A stretch of DNA of 64,000 nucleotides from Allobosea sp. (lineage in GTDB: Bacteria > Pseudomonadota > Alphaproteobacteria > Rhizobiales > Beijerinckiaceae): assembly GCA_024231975.1 (NCBI GenBank), contig JAAEQB010000091.1, positions 35,026 to 99,025 on the forward strand, given 5' to 3'. The position numbers were made by a program, and so were the translations under genes. Positions 34,109 through 42,417 of this stretch are shown piece by piece. The notes under the pieces are model-generated. The model saw only the letters and a program-made list of their open reading frames with translations, searched no databases and had not been told where the DNA came from. How positions within the stretch are numbered: position 1 is the first letter of the stretch; every line of letters starts with the position of its first letter.

Positions 34109-34620
34109 AGCTTTTTTGGGAGCTGTGACGGGCTCGTGAACAGCTCCGCGATCGTTTCGGTGACCAGTTTGAAGGGAACCAGGAACATTGGCGGGTTCAG
34201 AACCGCGTCGGTGCCATGGGCGAACATGTTTCGCAGATGGTTCAGCCCTTCCACGTCGGCCGAGATCAGATTCTGGACCTTTGCGGCCTTGAGCAACTCG
34301 TCGAGCATGGGAGGAGGTCTCGCGTTTCCCTTCCTATCGAGCCTGCCGACGAACTGAGAACCGATGCGCTCCCGCAGCGCCAATTCGAGGCACGGAAAGG
34401 TCTGGGCCGCTGCAACAGTCAAGAGGTCGTAGGAATAATACGAGTAGATATAGGTGTGACGCAGGGCGTCATGGCATCGGCGGACTGCGTCCGGGACGTC
34501 TTTGGGTAGATCCATCCTGCTCATGTCGTCATGCAGCTGTTCAAGGCCCCTGCCAACGAAACCGGCCCTACCGGAAAAGTAGGGGTCGGGCGTGTGCAAT
34601 TCATCAGCTCGTTTGAACAT
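34096..34620 (-). CDS. HEPN-like hypothetical protein
   Basis: 174 residues from ATG 34620, preceded by a strong GGAG site; a TTG at 34641 is also possible. Nearly all helical. The motif LRNMFAHG (Arg130-x4-His135) matches the Rx4-6H active-site motif of HEPN RNases, which act in toxin-antitoxin and abortive-infection systems. It is preceded by YIYSYYSYDLLTVAAAQTFPCLELALRERI-type helices (split here by position 58-88). No partner gene is adjacent. Moderate certainty. Confidence 0.55.
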   Translation of the reverse strand: MFKRADELHTPDPYFSGRAGFVGRGLEQLHDDMSRMDLPKDVPDAVRRCHDALRHTYIYSYYSYDLLTVAAAQTFPCLELALRERIGSQFVGRLDRKGNARPPPMLDELLKAAKVQNLISADVEGLNHLRNMFAHGTDAVLNPPMFLVPFKLVTETIAELFTSPSQLPKKLQVS

Positions 34621-34670
34621 GCTCTCCGCCTCACCGTTCAACCATCACGGGCGTCATCCCGAGCGCGGGG

Positions 34671-35531
34671 CTAGGCATCATGTCTATTGTTCGGGACAAG
34701 GGACGCCGTCCAGGCAGACATCAATTCCCCCTCGGAGCACTGCACCCGCTCGAAGCCGCTGCGTTTTGCGTCAGTGCGCTTCAATACACGCTGCTCCATC
34801 TCGTAGGCGTCTACCGAAGTTTTCCAAGCCTGCGTCAGGTAGATCGACCACTGCTCGTTGAGCACCTCGACAGGCACATGCTGGTTCACGGCCGCAAGCC
34901 GCGCCTTGACGTCCTCGGCATGACCGATCTTGAACATGTTCTGCTTGCCGAACCGCAGTGCATAAGTTGAGGCGGAATTCTGGGCAGACCGGTCCACGTT
35001 GTATGTCGCGTCGCTTGGTCTTGGGCCGGTGGTTGGGCGGAGAAGCTCATTCAGGCGCTGCATCCGCGCGAGCGACGGGAGTTCGGGCAGCACGAGGGGC
35101 TGCGCGTTCAACGCCAGAATTCGCTGAACATCCGCCTCCTCCAGCTCCTCGACGCCGGGTGTGGCGAGCATGGTCAGTTGCTCGGAGAGCGTCTCCGTCA
35201 GGAGAGGCTGCGGTGCGAACAGCCAAGCCTGGGTAAGGGCGACGGCGTGGGGAAATTTGTAGTTCCCGAGCTCGTCAAAGTCGCGCGCTTCAAGGTCGGC
35301 GTGGGAAACGATTTCAAGCGTTCGCAACGGCTCGAAGCCAACTTCCGCCATTCCCAGCAATCGTCCTTGCAGGGGCGCTGGGGTCCGTTCGGTCTTTGTC
35401 CCTACGAAGACCAACCGGTCGCCACGCTGAGCGAGCTTGAGCAAGCGATTGAGGTGGCCTTCCGATCCGAAGGTTGCGATCGGAACCCGTTCGAAACCGA
35501 GGCCCCAGACGCGGGTCGCGAAGATCTTCAT
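34671..35531 (-). CDS. T5orf172 (GIY-YIG-like) nuclease-domain protein
   Basis: 286 residues. The C-terminal ~100 residues hold the T5orf172 pattern: TYALRFGKQNMFKIGHAEDVKARLAAV split as YALRFGKQ and MFKIGHAED, then AYEMEQRVL with the late Glu. This is the GIY-YIG superfamily layout. The N-terminal ~170 residues (RLVFVGTKTERTPAPLQGRLLGMAEVG) look like an EVE/PUA-type reader. Such reader-nuclease proteins target modified DNA. It overlaps the start of the preceding AbiEii gene's stop by ATGA (35528-35531), so it is cotranscribed with the AbiE pair. Confidence 0.7.
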   Translation of the reverse strand: MKIFATRVWGLGFERVPIATFGSEGHLNRLLKLAQRGDRLVFVGTKTERTPAPLQGRLLGMAEVGFEPLRTLEIVSHADLEARDFDELGNYKFPHAVALTQAWLFAPQPLLTETLSEQLTMLATPGVEELEEADVQRILALNAQPLVLPELPSLARMQRLNELLRPTTGPRPSDATYNVDRSAQNSASTYALRFGKQNMFKIGHAEDVKARLAAVNQHVPVEVLNEQWSIYLTQAWKTSVDAYEMEQRVLKRTDAKRSGFERVQCSEGELMSAWTASLVPNNRHDA

Positions 35532-36685
35532 GTCCTAGTCGCATCCCGGTGATCGAAAGGGATGGTCGAGACCGGTTGATTGGTCGGTGTTGCCGGTGGA
35601 GCGTTGAGATGCTGCTCGAGCGCCTCGATGCTCGCCAAGACATCGTCGAAGGCAGGCGGTGTTCCGAAGATCATGGCGGACATACGGCCATAGTCGGTAG
35701 CCAGATTCTTGCGCATGGCCTCGGTCGGCACGAGCCGATAGCTGCCTGGAACGGCGCGATCATATCGGTGATCCGGGGCCCGAAACATCAGCGCCTTATG
35801 TTGTCGGGAGGCTTCGGCGAGGTCGAGCATGGATGCGGTTGCGGCACCATAGTCGGGATGTGTCCAGATCTGGTGTACGTCATAGTAGTGGCGCGAGTAT
35901 CGATTGAGATCGGGCACCTTGCGCTCCGGGTTCGCCTCAAGACTTCGCTTCTCGGTCATCTCGGTCATTGCATGGAGGATCAGGACCTTCTCCCAAAAGG
36001 TCCGTTCGGGCTTGACCGTCGTCACGTTGCGGACAGTGAGATCGAGTCCTGGTTTCATCTCCGATGCGATGTAGGGGACGATCTCCCGAGGTTCCGCGGG
36101 CAGTGGATCGGGACGCGCGCCGCCTTCGATGCGCACCGCTGCCTCGACATAGCCATCACTGGTGTCGAACACGCTCTTGTAGCCGACGACCAGAATGTCG
36201 AGCGCTTCCCTTTTTCGGTAGAGGTCGTAGCCGAAGCCGAGGGAGAAATGGCCGCCTTGGCCGGTTTCTTCCTCTATGGCGGCGATTTCCTTGGCCAGGA
36301 GGTCCTTGAGTGGGCCTGAAATATATTGCCGTGCAGCCTCGTCGACCTGCTCGGCCAGAGTCTTCTGTTGCTGCGTCACGGAGGGCAGGGCGGCGATGTC
36401 CGCCTCTAGCGGCACCTTCAGATCGGCCTTGTAGATGCCGATATCGATATCCTCGGAGAAGCGTCGGATCAGCCCATAGGCCTTGCTGAGGCTGGTCCCG
36501 CCTTTGAAGTACAGGCCGATCGGGTCGGCTGGCCGCCTGTTGAACAGGAAGTCGAGCACCCAGCAGACATAGAGGTCCTTCTCGATATTCTCGGCCCGCG
36601 TTTCCAGTTCTGCCGCGACGGTTGAAAACAGCGCGCGACGCTCGTCGACGGTGGAGCGAAGGATTTCAATGAACGTCTGATGCAT
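35528..36685 (-). CDS. AbiEii/AbiGii-type nucleotidyltransferase toxin
   Basis: 385 residues. The nucleotidyltransferase core is GLYFKGGTSLSKAYGLI and RRFSEDIDIGI (GGTS...ExD), with ERTFWEKVLILHAM and RHYYDVHQI typical of AbiEii toxins, which modify tRNA or other RNA with nucleotides. It is preceded by and overlaps (20 bases) the cognate DUF6088 gene. Together they form a type IV-like AbiE toxin-antitoxin system acting in phage abortive infection and plasmid stability. Confidence 0.88.
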   Translation of the reverse strand: MHQTFIEILRSTVDERRALFSTVAAELETRAENIEKDLYVCWVLDFLFNRRPADPIGLYFKGGTSLSKAYGLIRRFSEDIDIGIYKADLKVPLEADIAALPSVTQQQKTLAEQVDEAARQYISGPLKDLLAKEIAAIEEETGQGGHFSLGFGYDLYRKREALDILVVGYKSVFDTSDGYVEAAVRIEGGARPDPLPAEPREIVPYIASEMKPGLDLTVRNVTTVKPERTFWEKVLILHAMTEMTEKRSLEANPERKVPDLNRYSRHYYDVHQIWTHPDYGAATASMLDLAEASRQHKALMFRAPDHRYDRAVPGSYRLVPTEAMRKNLATDYGRMSAMIFGTPPAFDDVLASIEALEQHLNAPPATPTNQPVSTIPFDHRDATRT

Positions 36686-37412
36686 GGTCCGCCTTGGAAT
36701 TCTCCTGCTCCGTCGGGCCGCCGTCGCGATCTGCGACGAGCAGCGTGCCGGTTATGCGGTCCACCAATGGGTACATCCAAGCCGGGACCGCGCTGATGTT
36801 TTCGCGCAGATCCTGGACGATCATCTGGCGATTGGGATTTCGCTCCAGGTGGCGAACGATGCCATTCACGACGGTATCGAGGCTCGATCTCTCATCTCGA
36901 AACCAACCGAGTGCCTGGATCACGCGCATGGCCGGCCGGCCGGCCCAGAAGGCGGTCTTTGCCGAAATGCGTTTGAAATCCAGTTTGTAGATGACCGGCT
37001 TCTTGGCGTGCGGATCACCGGCATTGGCCTCGATCTCGATCGTCCGCGGGTAGGTATCGGCATAGATTGTTGAGCGTGCGGGAGTGGCCGTGGTCAGCCC
37101 CAGGTCATTCGCGGCGGTCATCCCGTCGACGAGCACGCGCAGCTTGTCACGACGGGCGATCGCATCAATGAAAGAGGCCCGTGGCGGGAAGACCATTTTG
37201 CCGGTCAGCGTGCTCGTCCCTGGTTTGTCATAGAGACCACGATAGGGACGACGGATGTCGCCCCGGCGGGCGAGCCTCTGCAGTGCCTTCTCGACGGCGT
37301 TAGGGGTTCCGATGTCGAGGAAATCCGCACGCGACCAGACGCCCGAAGGCGCTGCTTCGGCGATGCGAGCGTATATGCGATCGAGCGTGTCGGATGTGGG
37401 ATCAGGCATCAT
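36666..37412 (-). CDS. DUF6088 / AbiEi-type antitoxin and repressor
   Basis: 248 residues. An N-terminal winged helix-turn-helix (VWSRADFLDIGTPNAVEKALQRLARRGDIRRPYRGLY) and the AbiEi-like middle (FIDAIARRDKLRVLVDGMTAANDLGLTTATPAR, split at residue 95) support an antitoxin that represses its own operon. Two inverted repeats upstream (37425-37505) are the expected binding sites. It is the first gene of a three-gene minus-strand operon with AbiEii and T5orf172. Confidence 0.82.
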   Translation of the reverse strand: MMPDPTSDTLDRIYARIAEAAPSGVWSRADFLDIGTPNAVEKALQRLARRGDIRRPYRGLYDKPGTSTLTGKMVFPPRASFIDAIARRDKLRVLVDGMTAANDLGLTTATPARSTIYADTYPRTIEIEANAGDPHAKKPVIYKLDFKRISAKTAFWAGRPAMRVIQALGWFRDERSSLDTVVNGIVRHLERNPNRQMIVQDLRENISAVPAWMYPLVDRITGTLLVADRDGGPTEQENSKADHASDVH

Positions 37413-37424
37413 GGCCCCGCGTTC

Positions 37425-37505
37425 TGACCGAAAATTATATACAAACTCTGGTCAGTAGCAATGCGCCGCGGCCTTTGACCAAAATTTGTATCGAAACTTT
37501 GGTCA
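37425..37505. promoter_or_regulatory. Tandem inverted-repeat operators of the AbiE operon
   Basis: Two related ~30-base inverted repeats with outer arms TGACC(A/G)AAA and TTTGGTCA: 37425-37454 and 37476-37505. Their starts are 51 bases apart, close to five helical turns. The AT-rich centres could contain the promoter. AbiEi-family antitoxins bind two such repeats cooperatively. Confidence 0.72.
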
Positions 37506-37522
37506 GCAGCGCCCCGAGTCGC

Positions 37523-38725
37523 CTAGATTTCCAGACGGAGCTGGCCGCTCTCACTTGCTGCATTTCCTCCCAGGGATGACAACGTCACTCCCAAGAGGCG
37601 TATCCCCTTTGCGGTAGGAAAGACCTGGCCGAGCAGCGCGATGCAAATGGCTGCAATCTCGGCCTCGCTCTCAGGAGGTGAGACCACGGTCAGGCTGCGC
37701 GTGACCTGCTGAAAGTCGGCGTATTTTACCTTCAGGGTCACGGTTCGGCCGCGAATGTTCTGCGCCTCGCAATAGCGCCAGACCTTTGCGGCCAGCGGCA
37801 CGACCTCGGCGCGTGCGGCCCCGAGCTCGAAGATATCGGCAGCGAACGTGTCCTCCGCGCCGACCGACTTTCGCGGCCGATCAGGTTCGACAGGCCTCTC
37901 ATCAATTCCCCGTGCGATCCGGTAGTACCAGGAGCCCGATTTGCCGAAATGCTGCTGCAGGAACGAAAGCGATTTCGCCTTGAGATCTGCGCCGGTCTCG
38001 ATACCAAGCCCCTGCATCTTCGCAGCCGTCGCCGGACCGACGCCATGAAACTTCTTGACCGGCAGGGCCTCGACAAACGCTTCGCCCATGCGCGGCGTAA
38101 TCACGAATTGGCCGTCCGGCTTGTTCTGGTCGCTGGCCATCTTGGCGAGGAACTTGTTGTACGAGATGCCGGCAGAGGCATTGAGTCCGGTCACGGCCTT
38201 GATTTTCGCCCGGATCATCTCGGCGATCGTCGTGGCGACCGGGATATTCTGGTGGTTCTCGGTGACGTCGAGATAGGCCTCGTCGAGCGAAAGCGGCTCG
38301 ATCAGGTCAGTGTGCTCGGCGAAGATCTCGCGGATCTGTGCCGACACCGCTCGATAGACGTCGAAGCGCGGCGGCACGAAAATCAGCTCGGGACATTTTC
38401 GCTTTGCCGTGACGGACGGCAGGGCGGATCGCACGCCGAAGGCTCGCGCCTCGTAGCTGGCCGCAGCGACGACGCCGCAGGCGGCCGAGCCGCCGACCGC
38501 AACCGGCTTGCCGCGCAGCTCGGGATTGTCGCGTTGCTCGACCGAGGCATAGAAGGCGTCCATGTCGACGTGAATGATCTTGCGGTACGGAACGGCCGCC
38601 GCCTGGACTGCGGGCCTGCCGCCGGCGATGATCTCCAGTTCGGAACTCTCCACGACGACTTCTCCCCCGCCGCCGGACGTGACGGCAGGGTCTTTGCCTG
38701 ACGTCGTGTCGGCAGCGGTCGTCAC
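37523..38725 (-). CDS. dinB: DNA polymerase IV (Y-family)
   Basis: 400 residues. The palm motifs IHVDMDAFYASVEQRD and EPLSLDEAYLDVTE carry the catalytic acids, with HGVGPATAAKMQGLGIETGADL (helix-hairpin-helix) and a little-finger domain following. It performs error-prone translesion synthesis. The GTG start overlaps the stop of the SRAP gene (GTGA). The N-terminal ~45 residues are an unconserved Gly/Glu-rich leader. It is last in the SOS-type operon uvrD-like - SRAP - dinB. Confidence 0.92.
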   Translation of the reverse strand: MTTAADTTSGKDPAVTSGGGGEVVVESSELEIIAGGRPAVQAAAVPYRKIIHVDMDAFYASVEQRDNPELRGKPVAVGGSAACGVVAAASYEARAFGVRSALPSVTAKRKCPELIFVPPRFDVYRAVSAQIREIFAEHTDLIEPLSLDEAYLDVTENHQNIPVATTIAEMIRAKIKAVTGLNASAGISYNKFLAKMASDQNKPDGQFVITPRMGEAFVEALPVKKFHGVGPATAAKMQGLGIETGADLKAKSLSFLQQHFGKSGSWYYRIARGIDERPVEPDRPRKSVGAEDTFAADIFELGAARAEVVPLAAKVWRYCEAQNIRGRTVTLKVKYADFQQVTRSLTVVSPPESEAEIAAICIALLGQVFPTAKGIRLLGVTLSSLGGNAASESGQLRLEI

Positions 38726-39389
38726 AGCAGCGTATCCTCCTTAGGCTTCGCTGGCGGCTCCACGACGACGAGCATGTTGCCGGGAAGCGGCCGCTGGAGG
38801 TGCTTGACCTCTTCCCATGATCCAGTCAGCCACAGGTCGACTTCTTCCGGCGTCGTGAGGATCGCCGGCATCGCCTTGAAGTGGATTGGCTTGACGATCT
38901 CATTTGGCGAGGTGGTCAGGAAGCCGTACAGCTCGAATTCCCGCTCGCCGTCCCGCACCTTTCGAAGGCCCATCCACGGCGTCCAGAATCCCGCAAAAAA
39001 CATCAACGGCCGATCCGGGTTCTGGGCGAACCACGCGTTCGGAACTCTTCCGCCCGGCACCTGGCTCGCCGGGTCGGGTTCGGCGAAGGAGGTGAACGGC
39101 ACCACGCAGCGGCTGGTCGGCCCAAGCCAGCGCCGCCAATGTGAGGAGTCGACATTGCGGATATTACGCCCGGATCGTAGTTGCCCTTGATATAGGCCGG
39201 TGGCGTCGGCATGCCCCATGTGGCGCGCACGATCTCCCGCTGCCCATCCTCACCGACGCGCACGATCGGGGCGAGCGTGTTCGGATAGACATCAAAGGAC
39301 GCTTCGTTCCAGCCGGCCTTGTCGTGGAACGCCTTGGTGAATTGCAGCACCGCGTCGCGTGTCGTGGTGACATTGTACAGATTGCACAT
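38722..39389 (-). pseudogene. SRAP (YedK/HMCES-like) gene with a frameshift
   Basis: SOS-response-associated peptidases trap abasic sites through Cys2. The first part, MCNLYNVTTTRDAV to GNYDPGV, keeps Cys2. The second, in another frame, runs IRNVDSSHWRRWLGP, RCVVPFTSFAEPD, PIHFKAMPAIL (active-site His region). The break is between 39165 and 39166, where family members usually read GVTNIRN, so about four bases are missing. It is either a real null or a sequencing error. It lies between the uvrD-like gene and dinB. Confidence 0.8.
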
Positions 39390-39402
39390 CGGCCAGCTCC
39401 TC

Positions 39403-41472
39403 CTATCGCCACATCCCGCGCATGCGGGCTCCGACGTCGACGCGAACCTGCCGCGCCGGCGATCCTCCCGCTAGCCCTGCGGCGACCTTCGGCCAAGCAC
39501 GGCATTCGAACAGCGGTAGCAGCTTCGCCGGAATGAAGCGGGTGCGCGAGGCATAGACATGGCGATCGCCGGTCGCGGATTGTCCGTGGGTGAAGAAGCG
39601 CTGCGGCACGACGAGGGAGAGACTGTCCTTCGCCCGCGTCATGGCAACGTAGAGCAGCCGCCGCTCCTCCTCGATTTCGTCCGTCGTGCCGACGCCGAGG
39701 TCGGAAGGGATGCAGCCGTCGACCGTGTTCAATACGAAGACCGATTTCCATTCCTGGCCCTTGGCGGAATGAATGGTCGAGAGGATCAAATAGTCCTCGT
39801 CGAGCAATGGCACGCCGGCCTGTCCCGACGTTGCGTCGGGAGGATCGAGCGTCAATTCGGTCAGGAACCGCTCGCGGGACGGATATCCCGCCGCGATGTC
39901 CTCGAGCTGGAGCAGGTCCGCCTTCCGCATTTCGGCATCCTCATGGATGCGCTCAAGATGCGGCTCATACCAGTTGCGGACCTGTCCGATCTCGGCTGGC
40001 CAGCCGGCGCCGCGCTCGCGCAGGTCGCATAGCAAGGCGACGAAGCCCGGCCAATCGGCCGCGGCGCGGGGAGGGCAGGGCAGCTCGGCAAGAGCGGTGA
40101 CGGGATCTGGCCGGTCGGCCATGACGTCGAGGACCGTCTGCGCCGATGATGGCCCCACACCGGGCAGAAGCTGCATCACCCGAAAGCCGGCGACGCGGTC
40201 GCGAGGGTTCTGCGCGAAGCGCAGCGCCGCCAGCATGTCCTTCACATGGGCTGAATCCAGAAACTTCAGCCCGCCGAATTTGACGAAGGGGATGTTGCGG
40301 CGGGTCAGCTCGACCTCCAGCGGTCCGCTATGGTGGCTGGCGCGGAACAGGACGGCCTGCTCCTTCAGCTGCATGCCCGCCTCCCGGTTCTCGAGAACTT
40401 CTTCGGCAACAAAGCGCGCCTGGTCGGCTTCGTCGCGCACCGTGACGAGGCGGGGGCGCTCGGCGGATTCGCGCTCGGTCCAGAGGTTCTTGGTGAACCG
40501 CTCCCTGGCGAGATCGATGACGCCATTGGCGGCAGCCAGGATAGGCTGTGTCGAGCGGTAGTTGCGATCGAGGGTGATGATCTCCGCCGGCGGGCTGAAC
40601 TCCTTGGGGAAATCGAGGATGTTGCGCACCGTGGCGGCGCGGAAGCTGTAAATGGACTGCGCGTCGTCCCCGACGACGGTCAGTCCGCGACCTCCAGGTT
40701 TCAGGGCGGTCAGGATCGAGGCCTGCAGCCGGTTTGTGTCCTGGTATTCGTCGACCAGCACATGATCCCAACGCCCGCCGATATCATCGGCCAGGACCGG
40801 ATCGCTGACCATCTGCGCCCAGTAGAGCAGCAGGTCGTCGTAATCGAGGACGTTCTGGACTTGCTTGGCCTCGACATAGCCCGCGAACAGCTCGCGCAAC
40901 TGCGCCTCCCACTGTGCGACCCAAGGGTAGTTCGCGCGCAGCACGTCCTGCAGCGGTGCCTCCGCATTGACCGCCCGCGAATAGATCGCAAGGCAAGTCC
41001 CCTTCGTCGGGAAGCGGCTTTCCATCTTCGAGAAACCAAGCTGATGGCGGATGAGGTTCATCAGGTCGGCGCTGTCCTCCCGATCATGGATGGTGAACTG
41101 CGGATCGAGGCCGATCTGGTCGGCATAGTCGCGCAGCAAACGCGCGCCGATGCCGTGGAAGGTGCCTGCCCAGGCGAGCGCGTCCGTCAGGATGCCAGCC
41201 TTGTCGCCAAGCACCCGGGCGCAGATGCGCTCGACGCGGCGGCCCATCTCCGACGCCGCCCGGCGGGAAAAGGTCATCAGCAGGATCCGGCGCGGATCGG
41301 CGTCGTTCACGATCAGATGCGCCACGCGATGCGCCAGCGTATTGGTCTTTCCCGATCCGGCGCCGGCGATGATCAGCAGCGGGCCCCCGATTTTGCCCTC
41401 GGCAAGACCAACACCGTGCTCGACGGCGCTGCGCTGTCGCTCGTTCAGCTTTTCCAGATGCGCCGCGCCCAT
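39403..41472 (-). CDS. UvrD/PcrA-like superfamily 1 DNA helicase
   Basis: 689 residues from ATG 41472, chosen for its GGGAGGGAAA ribosome-binding site; GTG 41532 and ATG 41514 are alternatives. Helicase motifs are in order: IIAGAGSGKTNTLAHR (I), AGTFHGIGARLL (Ib), HVLVDEYQDTN (II), VVGDDAQSIYSFR (III), LDRNYRS (IV), TIHSAKGQEWKSVFV (V) and EERRLLYVAMTRA (VI). It is first in the operon transcribed away from the LexA box at 41593. Confidence 0.92.
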   Translation of the reverse strand: MGAAHLEKLNERQRSAVEHGVGLAEGKIGGPLLIIAGAGSGKTNTLAHRVAHLIVNDADPRRILLMTFSRRAASEMGRRVERICARVLGDKAGILTDALAWAGTFHGIGARLLRDYADQIGLDPQFTIHDREDSADLMNLIRHQLGFSKMESRFPTKGTCLAIYSRAVNAEAPLQDVLRANYPWVAQWEAQLRELFAGYVEAKQVQNVLDYDDLLLYWAQMVSDPVLADDIGGRWDHVLVDEYQDTNRLQASILTALKPGGRGLTVVGDDAQSIYSFRAATVRNILDFPKEFSPPAEIITLDRNYRSTQPILAAANGVIDLARERFTKNLWTERESAERPRLVTVRDEADQARFVAEEVLENREAGMQLKEQAVLFRASHHSGPLEVELTRRNIPFVKFGGLKFLDSAHVKDMLAALRFAQNPRDRVAGFRVMQLLPGVGPSSAQTVLDVMADRPDPVTALAELPCPPRAAADWPGFVALLCDLRERGAGWPAEIGQVRNWYEPHLERIHEDAEMRKADLLQLEDIAAGYPSRERFLTELTLDPPDATSGQAGVPLLDEDYLILSTIHSAKGQEWKSVFVLNTVDGCIPSDLGVGTTDEIEEERRLLYVAMTRAKDSLSLVVPQRFFTHGQSATGDRHVYASRTRFIPAKLLPLFECRAWPKVAAGLAGGSPARQVRVDVGARMRGMWR

Positions 41473-41592
41473 TTTCCCTCCCGCCCCGGTATCCGCCTGA
41501 GAATCAACAATCATCCGCGAATACACGGACACGACGTGTCACCTGCGTTTTTCACCGCTCTGAAGACTCCGATTGACTCTCGATCTAGGCGA

Positions 41593-41607
41593 GAACAAAT
41601 AAAGAAC
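41593..41607. promoter_or_regulatory. LexA box between divergent SOS operons
   Basis: GAAC-AAATAAA-GAAC, an exact alphaproteobacterial SOS box (direct repeat GAAC-N7-GAAC, or GTTC-N7-GTTC on the other strand). On the plus strand it covers the -10 position of a promoter whose -35 is TTGACT (41573-41578). It sits between the helicase operon (minus) and imuA (plus), so one box may control both. Confidence 0.85.
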
Positions 41608-41658
41608 ATACCAACGGAGAGACCCTTTGCAAAGCCTTGAGGAGCAGCCCTTTTCGAT

Positions 41659-42417
41659 ATGCCGAACCCCGTCGTCAGTTCCATCGCCGAGCTTCGAGAG
41701 CGCGTGCAGCGGCTCGAAGGCGCGAAGGGCCGCGCGCGAACGGCCCTGCCTTTCGGGCTGCCGGAGGTTGACCAGCGGCTTCCGGGAGGAGGGCTGGCGC
41801 TTGGCTGTCTCCACGAGGTCGCCGGCGGCGGAAATGGGGCTGTCGATGGCGCTGCGGCGGCATTGTTCGCCGCCGGCGTTGCGGCGCGCACGCGCGGCAA
41901 GGTGCTCTGGTGTGTCACGCGCCAGGACCTGTTCGCGCCGGCGCTCGCCCAGGCGGGGCTTCTCCCCGGCCGGGTGATCTTCGTCGAGGCCGGCGGCGAG
42001 AAAGCGCTTCTCGCCTGTATGGAGGAGGGGCTGCGCCATGGCGGCCTCGGCGCTGTCGTCGCGGAGGTGGCGCGCCTTTCGATGACCGCTTCGCGCCGCT
42101 TGCAGCTCGCCGCTGAAGGCTCCGGCACCATCGGCATCGCGGTGCGGCGTTGGCGACGTCCGACAGAGGCCGCGGATTTCGGACAGCCGACGGCCAGCGT
42201 TACGCGCTGGCGCGTCTCGGTTTTGCCCTCCGCGCCCCTTCCGGTTCCCGGCCTCGGACGATCGCGCTGGCTACTCGAACTGATCCGGTGTCGCGCCGGA
42301 GAAAGCGCGGATTTTGAAGTGGAAGCCTGCGATGCCACGGGTCGTATCGCTCTTCCTTCCGAGGTGGCCGACGGATCGCCTCAGACGGAAATCGGGCGAC
42401 GCCGCGCCTCCGCCTGA
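41659..42417 (+). CDS. imuA: ImuA, RecA-like mutasome subunit
   Basis: 252 residues. It has a RecA-like fold without a full Walker A (LPFGLPEVDQRLPGGGLALGCLHEVAGGG), and KVLWCVTRQDLFAPALAQAGL and RLQLAAEGSGTIGIAVRRWR are ImuA signatures. ImuA works with ImuB and DnaE2 in SOS mutagenesis, probably interacting with RecA. GAGGAG precedes the ATG. Its 3' end overlaps imuB by 86 bases in another frame. Confidence 0.88.
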   Translation: MPNPVVSSIAELRERVQRLEGAKGRARTALPFGLPEVDQRLPGGGLALGCLHEVAGGGNGAVDGAAAALFAAGVAARTRGKVLWCVTRQDLFAPALAQAGLLPGRVIFVEAGGEKALLACMEEGLRHGGLGAVVAEVARLSMTASRRLQLAAEGSGTIGIAVRRWRRPTEAADFGQPTASVTRWRVSVLPSAPLPVPGLGRSRWLLELIRCRAGESADFEVEACDATGRIALPSEVADGSPQTEIGRRRASA

